The notes under the pieces: model-generated
Told to the model about the DNA's origin: nothing
The model's input: the letters and a program-made list of their open reading frames with translations, nothing else
Database searches by the model: none
Part shown: piece after piece, positions 22,211-29,739 of the stretch
Layout of the letters: each line of letters begins with the position of its first letter
How positions within the stretch are numbered: position 1 is the stretch's first letter
Source: a virus
IMG/VR virus record: IMGVR_UViG_3300046048_000470
Span: 1-57,055 of that record
DNA length: 57,055 nucleotides
Reading direction: 5' to 3' (one strand)
Program-made: the position numbers and the translations under genes

Positions 22211-22929
22211 GCTTCGACCAGCTCCAGGAACGACTCGGCCTCGATACCGACACCGGAACCGAGCGCCGGCAGCTCCGGGCCGCGAAGCTGATACCGGCCG
22301 TCGGGGCCTCTGACGACCTGATCGGTGAGCCACTGCAACCGGTTCAGGCGGTCAGTCAGATCGACGTGGCTGATACCGAGAACCGACTGGAGACGGTCGG
22401 CTGAGCTGGGCCGCTCCCACAACTCACGAAGGATCGGGTCGACCTCGCCGCGGATCGTGCATTCTCGTTTCAGGTCACCCTGGAGCTGGGCGACTTGCTG
22501 CCGAAGCATCGCTGCATCTTGTGTCGACCGTCGCAGCGTCGACGTCTCGAACTCCAACCGTCGCCGCAACGCCTCGTAACGGTGGGCGGGGACCGAGTCC
22601 GTTGAGATCACCGCGTGTGCCGTGGTGATCGACTCGGGAGCCGTCGGCCTGCCGGCGTTACGGACCATCGGCATCGTCGATGTAGGCGCCTTGATCGAGG
22701 GCGGCCGGATGATCCGATGCTGCCCAGTGACCGGAGCCATGACAGCGCTCCTCGGAACCGACGTCGCTGTTGTCCTCTTCTGCGCGGCTCTCCTCTCCGC
22801 CCGGGCCTTAGCTGTCCGTCGTGAATCGAAATCAGACGCTGCGTTCAGGCCTGCCACCGCTACAAATCCTGCTACCGCGACCGCGCCTATCAGTGCGATA
22901 TCGGACGACACTGCTACTAGTTCGAGCAT
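22207..22929 (-). CDS. Membrane-anchored coiled-coil protein (240 aa)
   Basis: Residues 8-30 (SSDIALIGAVAVAGFVAVAGL) are an N-terminal membrane helix. A basic, Ala/Arg-rich linker follows, then a coiled coil (about 120-160: LRRRLEFETSTLRRSTQDAAMLRQQVAQLQGDLKRE) and a C-terminal segment like a winged helix (ADRLQSVLGISHVDLTDRLNRLQWLTDQVVRGPDGRYQL). A membrane-tethered helix-turn-helix-like protein next to the endolysin is unusual. It could be spanin-like or regulatory; unresolved. Confidence 0.6.
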   Translation of the reverse strand: MLELVAVSSDIALIGAVAVAGFVAVAGLNAASDFDSRRTAKARAERRAAQKRTTATSVPRSAVMAPVTGQHRIIRPPSIKAPTSTMPMVRNAGRPTAPESITTAHAVISTDSVPAHRYEALRRRLEFETSTLRRSTQDAAMLRQQVAQLQGDLKRECTIRGEVDPILRELWERPSSADRLQSVLGISHVDLTDRLNRLQWLTDQVVRGPDGRYQLRGPELPALGSGVGIEAESFLELVEA

Positions 22930-23789
22930 TGCGTTACCTCACTTGTTGGGGTTGATGAATGGACAACTCTCGGGCCAGACGCCGAATGTTCCCAGGTGCC
23001 CGACAGGTCGACCCACCGAGGCGGGGACACTTCCAGGTCGAAGACCATGATCAACTCATGTGGGATCATCGGGGCCGCCCCTGGCCGAAGATGGTTCATC
23101 TTCAGTCTCGGGGTGACGACCGGCAGTGCGTAGTCGAGCCTGAACCCTGCAGCCTCAGCAGCTTCGATCCACCAGCTCGGCGCGTAGACACGTTTCCGGT
23201 CGACGTTGAAATCAGAGACGTTCAGGATGAGCCGGCGCGGGCCCGGGTCGAGAACGAACGCGGCGAGGCGGAGCCAACGCTGGTGGAACAACCAGAATTT
23301 CGGTCCCCACTTCATCGCAGCTGACGATCCCCGCGACGGCGGACGGCCGAGCGACACCGCGTAGCTCGACCTCCCCGTCGGGTCGGCTCCGACCCCATAG
23401 CAGAGCTTGCAGCCCTCAGCCGGGACGTCTCGGCCTGCCTTACAGCTTGGGCACGGTGGACCGAGATAGCAGTCACCGAACCGGTTCCCGTACGTCGTCG
23501 AGGTGACAATCGCTCCGATCCGGGGCGGGTAGGCGGTCGGGTCGAGCGCGTCGCCCTTGCGGACGTTGGGATTCATGCTCGCCCATTCGCCCTCCAGCTC
23601 GATACCGGCCCATTCAGAGCGCCGGAGAATCAGATCGAGTTTCTCTCCAGTGCCGGCGAACGGGTCGACGATGACCCGCTCGACCGGTTGCGGGTCGTCA
23701 TGCAGGATCCGGTCCAGCTCGGCCAGGATCGAATCGGAGAACTTGCAAGGATGGTGCTGTTCCCCTGCAGCGGTCAGACGCCCAGCCAT
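22917..23789 (-). CDS. DNA methyltransferase-like protein with altered catalytic motif (290 aa)
   Basis: DPFAGTG (42-48) is the AdoMet-binding motif I. The catalytic motif IV, (D/S)PPY in active N4-cytosine or N6-adenine enzymes and TSPPYGNR in related actinophage proteins, here reads TSTTYGNRF (96-104), losing both prolines. A four-cysteine zinc knuckle (CPSCKAGRDVPAEGCKLCYG) follows as in the relatives. It may be an inactive or retuned enzyme, perhaps still binding DNA and AdoMet. The start at 23789 is preceded by GGGAG; GTG at 23804 overlaps more of the gene before it. Confidence 0.75.
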   Translation of the reverse strand: MAGRLTAAGEQHHPCKFSDSILAELDRILHDDPQPVERVIVDPFAGTGEKLDLILRRSEWAGIELEGEWASMNPNVRKGDALDPTAYPPRIGAIVTSTTYGNRFGDCYLGPPCPSCKAGRDVPAEGCKLCYGVGADPTGRSSYAVSLGRPPSRGSSAAMKWGPKFWLFHQRWLRLAAFVLDPGPRRLILNVSDFNVDRKRVYAPSWWIEAAEAAGFRLDYALPVVTPRLKMNHLRPGAAPMIPHELIMVFDLEVSPPRWVDLSGTWEHSASGPRVVHSSTPTSEVTQCSN

Positions 23790-23956
23790 CAGCCGATCTC
23801 CCACGGGTCGAAGGTGTCACGGATGAACCGGCGGATCTCGGGCCAGGCCGTCCACCCGATGACGGCAGCGACGATCAGGCGAGCCGGGCCAGAAGCCCGA
23901 AGCGACTCGTTGGCCCGCTCGGCCGCGTAGAGCAATACCAGGTAGATCTCGGTCAT
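23789..23956 (-). CDS. Small membrane-associated protein (55 aa)
   Basis: MTEIYLVLLYAAERANES starts a protein with a central hydrophobic stretch (ARLIVAAVIGWTAWPEI) and a charged tail. It overlaps the gene before it by ATGA and the methyltransferase by TGATG, so the three are translationally coupled. Not recognised. Confidence 0.65.
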   Translation of the reverse strand: MTEIYLVLLYAAERANESLRASGPARLIVAAVIGWTAWPEIRRFIRDTFDPWEIG

Positions 23957-24063
23957 TCTTCCTCGTCACAGTTTCGGCAGACCCAATGGTCAAACCGTTC
24001 GAGCGGGCGCGAACAGATCCAGCAGGCCCCGTAGCGGAGCCTGCTGGCTAGATCAGAAGGCAT
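23953..24063 (-). CDS. Tiny zinc-ribbon protein (36 aa)
   Basis: MPSDLASRLRYGACWICSRP continues to VCRNCDEEE. Two CxxC pairs spaced 14 residues apart form a minimal zinc ribbon. Coupled by ATGA overlap to the next gene and overlapping the previous one by 11 bases. Confidence 0.7.
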   Translation of the reverse strand: MPSDLASRLRYGACWICSRPLERFDHWVCRNCDEEE

Positions 24064-24376
24064 CGTCGGGGCGGATGTCCAGACGGGCTTCTAGCTCATT
24101 CATGAGCCGCTCACTGATCGAGTCGGCCAGGGTCACCAGGTGCTCCGGGTAGCCACGGCCTCGGGACAGCTCCAACGCCTGGAACGCACGGAGCAACGGG
24201 AGCGAGCCGAACTCGGCCAGGGCGTAGTCAGGATGATTGGGATTCTCTGGGGCGTCGTGCCGGAAACTGCGTGTCTCCCACATGAGCACGGCCTGCGCCG
24301 TCTCCGCGAGCACTCGCTCCGCTTCGGTGTCGCATGCCTCGACCAAGGGGATGAGGATCATTGGTGCTGTAGCCAT
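24053..24376 (-). CDS. Hypothetical protein from a leaderless promoter (107 aa)
   Basis: The ATG at 24376 lies 7 bases after a TAGGGT -10 box (promoter at 24384-24413), so the mRNA probably starts at or next to the initiation codon. Helical protein (VEACDTEAERVLAETAQAVLMWE... LPLLRAFQALELSRGRGYPEHL). It begins a separate transcript right after terminase. Its first bases are ATGGCTACA, shared with other leaderless genes. Function unknown. Confidence 0.75.
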   Translation of the reverse strand: MATAPMILIPLVEACDTEAERVLAETAQAVLMWETRSFRHDAPENPNHPDYALAEFGSLPLLRAFQALELSRGRGYPEHLVTLADSISERLMNELEARLDIRPDDAF

Positions 24377-24383
24377 GAACGGG

Positions 24384-24413
24384 ACCCTAACACCGTGTGA
24401 TGTTGGGAGGCAA
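24384..24413 (-). promoter_or_regulatory. Leaderless promoter with ACACGGTGT palindrome
   Basis: Minus strand: TTGCCT (24413-24408), an 18-base spacer ending in TCACACGGTGT, and TAGGGT (24389-24384), 7 bases before the ATG at 24376. Shares -35, spacer end and -10 with the promoters at 762-790, 41546-41575 and 56562-56591. Confidence 0.65.
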
Positions 24414-24427
24414 CGTCTGGTTTGTGG

Positions 24428-26029
24428 TCAGGGTCGAGCGCCGACCATTTCACCGACCGAGAATATGGATTGCATGCCCCATTCCTGCGGCTTCAGCCAC
24501 GCGACACCGTAAACGAACGCGTCGAGCCGGTCAGGGGAATCGCCGTCGCCCTCGTAGGTCGTCATCTGCTTACGCAGCTTCGGTGCACCGGTCGGGTCAG
24601 CGATGCGGATCATCCCGCGATTCGGGTCGTCGGGCATCTCCCTGTCGGACAGGACAGCTACCGGCTCGATCCGTGCACGCTTCTTCGTTGAAGCCCAAAC
24701 AGGGAAGATGTCGACGTTGACGCCGGCAGCGGACAGAGTCTCAGTCACCAGCGTGTGACCGTTGTTGTACTCGGCCACGACACAGATCCCAGGCCGGTCG
24801 TCTGGTTTCGATCGGACACCGACGATGTCAGGGGTCGAGTACGCGGTCCCCGCCCATTTCGTCACAGCGTCAGAGACGACTTTCGACCACTTCGACGGAT
24901 GTGCTCGAAGTGACAGGTCTTCGAGCATGTAGACGCGGCCGTCTCGGGCCAAGCCCATGACCATGATCCCGCACTCATCGCCGTCGCCAGCGCCGACAGA
25001 CGGGTCGACCGCTACAACGACCTGATCGAGCCCTCCAGCCCGCACACGCCATTCGAGAGGACCGTCGGCGCATACCATCGCCTCGGCCGCTTCGAGCGTC
25101 CAGAACGCCCCCAGGGACGCCCCTAGCAGCTTCCCGAGGACCTCCTGGTCCCAGATCCTGGTTCCCTTGAGCGGCATGACCGTGTTCGCAATGAACGACT
25201 CGGCCAGGTGCTCGACGTTGGCGAACGTGCTCATGTTCGACACGACCGTCGATGGCTGATCGTGGATCCCAGGGCCAGGGTTCGACAGGTCGAGCGGGTC
25301 ATCGTTCTGGAGGAGCCGGACCGCCTTCGGCGTAGTCGTCGCGACGATCCTCGGTGTCCACGTACCACCGTCGTCCTCGCGGAGCGCCATCATCATGTTC
25401 GTCCACGTCGTATCCGGCGCCGCTGGTGAACGGTCAGCGTCAGTGAACGTGGCCAGCTCGTCACACCAAGCGATGTGGCCGTTGAAACCTCGGAGCCTGC
25501 GAGGCGAATCGGAGCCGTAGCCCTTCAGGTAGGCGCCGTTGCTCAGATAGAGCTCCACCGTCGACCGGTTCCACTTGAGCACGCTCCCAGGTGGCAGGAT
25601 CGGGAGCAGGGTCTGCTCGACCATCGTCGTCCGCACATCGTCGAGGGTCTGCCCGACCAGCGCCACAAACGGTGTCTCCGTCCACACCCGACCGAGAACC
25701 ATCTCCTTGACCGCTTCAGCCCCGGTTCTCGTCTTCCCCGAGCCTCGGCCGCCCATGAGAAGCCATACCGTCCAGTCGACCCGATCGGAGAAGCTCCCAG
25801 GGGTGCCCGGGATCAGCTGTTCTGGCCGGGCCGCGCCTTCTCGCCACTCGGCCGATGAGACCTCGATCGACAGGCCCCGCAACGCCTCTTCGACGTCGGC
25901 GCACAAATCCGGGTGCATGACCCTGAACGCCTCGAACGCCTCGGGGTCATGCACCTGGGTTTCAGCGAGGAACGCCAACCGGTCGCGGAGTTCGTCGTCT
26001 TCGGCCAGTTCAGCCAGCGTGACGATCAT
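24428..26029 (-). CDS. Terminase large subunit (533 aa)
   Basis: Walker A GGRGSGKT (93-100), Walker B HIAWCDE (D190-E191), and a C-terminal RNase-H-like nuclease with VVAVDPSVGAGDGDECGIMVMG and a late acidic DRLDAFVYGVAW. It is the motor and nuclease that cuts and packages DNA through the portal. Length is typical. Overlaps the small subunit by ATGA. It is separated from the portal gene by about 11 kb of other genes. I cannot decide cos versus headful packaging from sequence. Confidence 0.93.
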   Translation of the reverse strand: MIVTLAELAEDDELRDRLAFLAETQVHDPEAFEAFRVMHPDLCADVEEALRGLSIEVSSAEWREGAARPEQLIPGTPGSFSDRVDWTVWLLMGGRGSGKTRTGAEAVKEMVLGRVWTETPFVALVGQTLDDVRTTMVEQTLLPILPPGSVLKWNRSTVELYLSNGAYLKGYGSDSPRRLRGFNGHIAWCDELATFTDADRSPAAPDTTWTNMMMALREDDGGTWTPRIVATTTPKAVRLLQNDDPLDLSNPGPGIHDQPSTVVSNMSTFANVEHLAESFIANTVMPLKGTRIWDQEVLGKLLGASLGAFWTLEAAEAMVCADGPLEWRVRAGGLDQVVVAVDPSVGAGDGDECGIMVMGLARDGRVYMLEDLSLRAHPSKWSKVVSDAVTKWAGTAYSTPDIVGVRSKPDDRPGICVVAEYNNGHTLVTETLSAAGVNVDIFPVWASTKKRARIEPVAVLSDREMPDDPNRGMIRIADPTGAPKLRKQMTTYEGDGDSPDRLDAFVYGVAWLKPQEWGMQSIFSVGEMVGARP

Positions 26030-26709
26030 TGCCCGTTCGATTCTTGGACCTCGATCGGTGGACGCCGCAACGCCTGGATCCCGAGGAGGGCTTTCTTTGC
26101 CGTCGCTATCTTCGTCGCGGTGTCATCAGACCTGCCGTGCTTGCCCTCCAACGCCGCGACCACGCCCTTCGAGGGCGGAGCGCCGCCCTCACCGAAATTC
26201 AGGTTGTTCTGAGTGAGCCGAACCACCTTGTCGGGATGCGGGATACCGACCAACCGGTCAGCGACCTGCACCGACCGCTCGACGACTTGGGAGAGAGCGA
26301 GCAGATCAGAGGCATCGACCTGGACACGCCCGGCCTTCACATCGGCCCGGTACCGGTCGAGCATTTCGTCGAGGACCTCGGCTGCTTTGCCGGCTAGCAC
26401 ACCCGAAGCGTTGGCCTGCTGCAGTCTGGCCTCACGCCATTCGCGGCGCTCGATGTTGCCCTGCCGGCGCTGGTTGGCCCGCTCGTTAGATTTCGCTTCG
26501 GCCTTGAACAGCTGCGGGCCGTAGACCTTCCGCCATGCCTTGAGCCACCGTGACACCGTCCCCGTTGAGACGTTCGCCAGCTCCGCGGCATCGTCGTATG
26601 TCCCCCCAGCAAGAAACGAGCAGAACGCGATCCACCGCTCTGGTTTCCAGCCGTCTGGCATCGGCCCGTCCGGCGCCGGAGGATCGGGCCATTCCTGTCG
26701 GTCAGTCAA
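26026..26709 (-). CDS. Terminase small subunit (227 aa)
   Basis: N-terminal helix-turn-helix (AELANVSTGTVSRWLKAWRKVYG, about 41-63) for pac/cos recognition, a basic coiled-coil middle (AEAKSNERANQRRQGNIERREWREARLQQ) for oligomerisation, and a C-terminal PDKVVRLTQNNLNFGEGG segment. Directly coupled to the large subunit. The apparent start is a TTG at 26709 only 2 bases after a 17-bp hairpin and without a ribosome site; ATG at 26661 is the alternative. The hairpin may control its translation. Confidence 0.8.
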   Translation of the reverse strand: MTDRQEWPDPPAPDGPMPDGWKPERWIAFCSFLAGGTYDDAAELANVSTGTVSRWLKAWRKVYGPQLFKAEAKSNERANQRRQGNIERREWREARLQQANASGVLAGKAAEVLDEMLDRYRADVKAGRVQVDASDLLALSQVVERSVQVADRLVGIPHPDKVVRLTQNNLNFGEGGAPPSKGVVAALEGKHGRSDDTATKIATAKKALLGIQALRRPPIEVQESNGQ

Positions 26710-26711
26710 TT

Positions 26712-26760
26712 GGTCACCGCGCGCATCGTCAGCCCAGTGTGGCCGATACGCGCGGTGACC
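26712..26760 (-). terminator. 17-bp hairpin abutting the terminase small subunit start
   Basis: Arms 26712-26728 and 26744-26760 with a 15-base loop. The one plus-strand C-A mismatch is G-U in minus-strand RNA. It is either a terminator for the upstream operon or a translational control element for terminase. No U-tract. Confidence 0.65.
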
Positions 26761-26772
26761 GACGATTAGCGT

Positions 26773-26877
26773 CTACCGGGCGGCGATCCTGGCCCCGACC
26801 AGCAGCACAACACCGATACCGACACCGGCGACGGTCGCAGCCACAATCAGGATCGGGTAGGAACCGCAGCGCCTCAT
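26773..26877 (-). CDS. Tiny membrane protein (34 aa)
   Basis: MRRCGSYPILIVAATVAGVG continues to VVLLVGARIAAR: one transmembrane helix with basic ends. Coupled by ATGA to 26874-27215. Last gene before the terminase hairpin. Similar in size to the one-helix protein at 30422-30526. Confidence 0.65.
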   Translation of the reverse strand: MRRCGSYPILIVAATVAGVGIGVVLLVGARIAAR

Positions 26878-27215
26878 CCTTCGTCGGGAGACACCGCTCG
26901 GGCCGGGATAGCTGGCCCTCTGTCATTCTCCGGCGTCAGCGCTGCTATCAGCGCATCGGTGTTGGTCAGCGCCGCCGCTGCCAGAGCGACACCCATCGGG
27001 CCGTAGGCGTCGCCCAGGCCTTCCAGCGAGCCGGTCAGATGAGCGCTTGTCACTGCGTCCATCTTGGACCGTGCGGCCAGGTCATCGTCGAGGACCTGGC
27101 CGATAGCTTCGACGACGGCAGTGACCTGGCCGCCCATCTCAGACAGAGCGGACCGCAAATGGAGAAGATCGGCCAGGGCGGCCGTGATCTGAGTGTGAAC
27201 CGATGCGGAGATCAT
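26874..27215 (-). CDS. Hypothetical helical protein (113 aa)
   Basis: Predicted four-helix protein (ITAALADLLHLRSALSEMGGQVTAVVEAIGQVLDD... VALAAAALTNTDALIAAL) resembling the N-terminal helices of the two beta-sandwich proteins. Coupled by ATGA to the WhiB-fusion gene. Unknown function. Confidence 0.6.
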   Translation of the reverse strand: MISASVHTQITAALADLLHLRSALSEMGGQVTAVVEAIGQVLDDDLAARSKMDAVTSAHLTGSLEGLGDAYGPMGVALAAAALTNTDALIAALTPENDRGPAIPARAVSPDEG

Positions 27216-28657
27216 GACGACGTCGCAGCGCCAGACTTCGTCGGTGTGATCTTCGTGGCCTCGATCCCAGCCGAACCCAGATGCTTGACCAGGGCCTTCT
27301 GCAAGGCCTCATGGATCGTGTTGCCCCAGTCGAGATGCTCCCGACCGAGAGTGAACGTCAACGACCACGACCCAGTCGTTGCCAAGTCGCGTGCGACGGC
27401 TTCTTCGGTGGCATCGTCGAGGGTCTGCCCTTTCTTCATCGCCCTGCAGATGTCCTGCGTCTGGTTGGTGGTCAAACCTTCCGCTTCGGCCCGATCGAGG
27501 ACAGCCAAACGGTCGCCGGTCTCAGGCAAATCCGCGGCGTATCGGTAGTGCGACCATGACAACGTCGGCCGGACACCATCAGCCCGCTCCGCGAGCGGGA
27601 TCCGAGCGCAGACACCCATGTAGTTCGACAGGGTCTTTGGATCCTGCACCAGGGCCTGATCGACGAACTGCCAGAACCGGTCGCCGTAGTGCTTCTCCGC
27701 CCAGTTGCCCCAGTCGCCAAGCCAGAACCGATCCGACGAATTGACCCGCTGCGCGTAGACGCCGATCCGGGCGACGGTCTCCGCGTCCGGCTTCAAGCCT
27801 TCGAGGTTGAGCCGGCGATGCTCGAAGATCTCGCCGGACGGGTCGACCGGTTCCGTGCTCTCCCATGCCCGATGAACGGCCGCCAGCTCCTCGTCGGTCA
27901 GGGTCTCCGCTGACTCTTCGCCCTCATCGGCTGATTCCGCCGGGCCGTCGCCGCCGCAGTACTCACAAGTGGGGCCATCGGCGGTCTCCGTCTGCCAGGC
28001 GTCACCGCAGCCAGGGCAATCGGCTGAGTCGGCCAGGTCACCGTCGATGTCGTCGTTCCCGTCGTCGCTGACCGGAGCTATCTCTGTCACTGTTCCCATA
28101 TCGAAGAGCCTTTCGTGTGTGGTCGTAAGCTCATCGCCCACGCTACCCCCCGGGGGGTCGGACTTGGATCTTCCACGCCGACCGTGGTCCTGTTTCTCGG
28201 CCTTGCAAGCCAAGCAACGACAACCCCGGTTGTAGGTCGACACCTTCCCGCATGTCGCGTCCGGTCCGTTCCAATCGACAGGGTGTCGGCCTTGAGGAAC
28301 CGTCGAACCGCAACGCCAGCAATCCCGCTGCGGTTCGATCGGGGCCGGCCGAGGGTCGACACCGGTCCACCGCCGGACCTCGGCCAGTTCACGCTCAACG
28401 ATCCGATCCCACACCGCCGCGGGGACAGCCGCACGAACAGCAGACAGCCACTGCCGTCGAGCGCCGCCAGAACCGCCAAATATGCCATCCGGTATTCGGG
28501 CCTCGACCGCTTCGTCCAAACAGACCGCAGCGACCTCGCACCTCGCACAAACCGTTTTCGCTGCCTTGCCCTGATTGTCTGGGGCGCCGGCCTCCGGGAA
28601 CCACAGATCCGTGTCCTCACCGCGACACAGCGCGTCTATGTCCCAGCGGTCGGCCAT
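27212..28657 (-). CDS. WhiB domain fused to zinc ribbons and a ParB-like domain (481 aa)
   Basis: Residues 1-75: WhiB (C11, C37-x2-C40-x5-C46, GIFGG 58-62 in place of GVWGG). Residues about 113-155: zinc module (CWRCG... C... GCRCLACK), typical of actinophage WhiB tails. An in-frame Met at 187 (28099) with GAAAGG upstream could start the rest alone. Residues about 200-225: CPGCG...CEYCGGDG ribbon. C-terminal 230 residues: a ParB/KorB-like helical DNA-binding region (WLGDWGNWAEKHYGDRFWQFV... LSNYMGV... LSWSHYRYAADLP... AEAEGLTTNQTQDICR). Probably redox-responsive DNA-binding. The ribbon is encoded within a 95-bp exact repeat shared with 30523-31293. Confidence 0.8.
   Translation of the reverse strand: MADRWDIDALCRGEDTDLWFPEAGAPDNQGKAAKTVCARCEVAAVCLDEAVEARIPDGIFGGSGGARRQWLSAVRAAVPAAVWDRIVERELAEVRRWTGVDPRPAPIEPQRDCWRCGSTVPQGRHPVDWNGPDATCGKVSTYNRGCRCLACKAEKQDHGRRGRSKSDPPGGSVGDELTTTHERLFDMGTVTEIAPVSDDGNDDIDGDLADSADCPGCGDAWQTETADGPTCEYCGGDGPAESADEGEESAETLTDEELAAVHRAWESTEPVDPSGEIFEHRRLNLEGLKPDAETVARIGVYAQRVNSSDRFWLGDWGNWAEKHYGDRFWQFVDQALVQDPKTLSNYMGVCARIPLAERADGVRPTLSWSHYRYAADLPETGDRLAVLDRAEAEGLTTNQTQDICRAMKKGQTLDDATEEAVARDLATTGSWSLTFTLGREHLDWGNTIHEALQKALVKHLGSAGIEATKITPTKSGAATSS
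27940..28034. repeat. 95-bp exact direct repeat, copy 1
   Basis: Identical to 30642-30736. It encodes ADSADCPGCGDAWQTETADG and the following CEYCGGDGP zinc ribbon in the same frame in two different proteins. Flanking sequence encoding the AETLTDEELAAxHRA segment is also similar but diverged, so the exact identity suggests recent gene conversion or duplication. Confidence 0.9.
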
Positions 28658-28693
28658 CCTGCGCCCCAGTGTGGGGCACAGAACAGCCGACAA

Positions 28694-28900
28694 TCAGACT
28701 TGGCCGATGCCTTCAGCGCAGCCGGGACACAGATCCTTGCCCTTCTGGTGCACCCAACCAGACGATCTGGCCTTCGCCCGAGCCCCGGGCCGGTCAACCG
28801 ACAGACCGCTGACGCCTTCGATCCAACCGAAGCACCTGTCTGTGTCAGCGCCGACCGAAGCGCCGTCACAGTGGACATCGCTCTGCACCGAAACGCTCAC
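28694..28900 (-). CDS. Small zinc-binding protein (68 aa)
   Basis: HC (10-11), C23 and the C-terminal CPGC (59-62) give Cys/His ligands; the core GWIEGVSGLSVDRPGARAKARSSGWVHQKGKDLCPGCAEG resembles the short actinophage zinc proteins that follow replication genes. Coupled by ATGA to 28897-29214. Confidence 0.7.
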   Translation of the reverse strand: MSVSVQSDVHCDGASVGADTDRCFGWIEGVSGLSVDRPGARAKARSSGWVHQKGKDLCPGCAEGIGQV

Positions 28901-29214
28901 AGCCGTCTCACCTGGTACCCCTGCAGCTCCCTAGGTTTGTGACCGAAAAAGCCCTCGTCTTCGTCCGGACCGATGCGCCAGAAGGTGCCCGTTTTCCCGA
29001 TCGGGCGCAGCGGGTGATCTGGGTTCTGCCTTGCCACCGGACCTTCGACGTAGGCGACCAGATCCGCCTTCGACGAGAACACCGCTGTCGGGTAGGCCGG
29101 ATTCTCATCGGGATGATCCAGGTTGAGCACCTGGACCACGAGGACCCACACCGTTTCCGGACAGTCGACCGCGTGGGATCCGAGCATGTCGCACGACTCG
29201 CACGGCCGCCTCAT
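28897..29214 (-). CDS. Hypothetical protein with N-terminal CxxC (105 aa)
   Basis: MRRPCESCDMLGSHAVDC carries a possible three-Cys/His zinc knuckle; the rest is a mixed alpha/beta domain (VWVLVVQVLNLDHPDENPAYPTAVFSSKADLVAYVEG) with a final FWRIGPDEDEGFFGHKPRELQGYQV. Coupled to genes on both sides by ATGA. Not recognised. Confidence 0.65.
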   Translation of the reverse strand: MRRPCESCDMLGSHAVDCPETVWVLVVQVLNLDHPDENPAYPTAVFSSKADLVAYVEGPVARQNPDHPLRPIGKTGTFWRIGPDEDEGFFGHKPRELQGYQVRRL

Positions 29215-29414
29215 AGCCGCGCCGTCCTGGTCATCGCCCAGCAGCGCCGCTCGATCTCTTCGATGTGGAACCGTTTACGTCGAGCAGCAGCATCGATGAA
29301 CATCTGATGGACCTCGCCAGCATCGAACGATGCGAAGCCCGCCGCCATCTCCATTTCTGCGTTCATCGCCGCTTGCAGAGCCGCAGCGAGACCTTTCGAG
29401 CCGTGATCATCCAT
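29211..29414 (-). CDS. Hypothetical helical protein (67 aa)
   Basis: MDDHGSKGLAAALQAAMNAE begins a charged all-helical protein (FIDAAARRKRFHIEEIERRCW). The start at 29414 overlaps the end of the lipoprotein gene in another frame. Unknown. Confidence 0.6.
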   Translation of the reverse strand: MDDHGSKGLAAALQAAMNAEMEMAAGFASFDAGEVHQMFIDAAARRKRFHIEEIERRCWAMTRTARL

Positions 29415-29739
29415 CGGTGCAACCAATCTCGATCATCCGACGGTCGGCCGCTTCCATGTATGCCGTCGCCCACTCCATGGCCTCGATGTTGCCGCTATCG
29501 GCATGGCGCTGGTGGTGGCCCCACGATCGGTCAAATGACGCCTGCAGCTCTGAACAATCCGATTCCATCTGGATCGAAGCATGTACTGCCCCGCTCCCGA
29601 CTGGCACCGACGTTACCGAGGTATCAACTGCCGGCGCTGGATCTACCACGTTTTCCCCTCGGTCTTCTTGGCACCCGAGAACAGCGACAACCATCGCCGC
29701 GGCAGCCACAGCTTTCCGACCTTCTGATTTGATCGACAT
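29407..29739 (-). CDS. Phage lipoprotein (110 aa)
   Basis: N-terminal basic residues, a hydrophobic stretch (AVAAAAMVVAVLGC) and a lipobox ending at Cys23 make a signal peptidase II site, so the mature protein should be lipid-anchored outside the membrane. The mature part has two Cys (DCSELQASFD... MIEIGC) likely disulfide-bonded around a helical YMEAADRRM core, a pattern seen in other actinophage lipoproteins. Expressed among early genes: superinfection exclusion is a reasonable inference, not shown. Confidence 0.75.
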   Translation of the reverse strand: MSIKSEGRKAVAAAAMVVAVLGCQEDRGENVVDPAPAVDTSVTSVPVGSGAVHASIQMESDCSELQASFDRSWGHHQRHADSGNIEAMEWATAYMEAADRRMIEIGCTDG

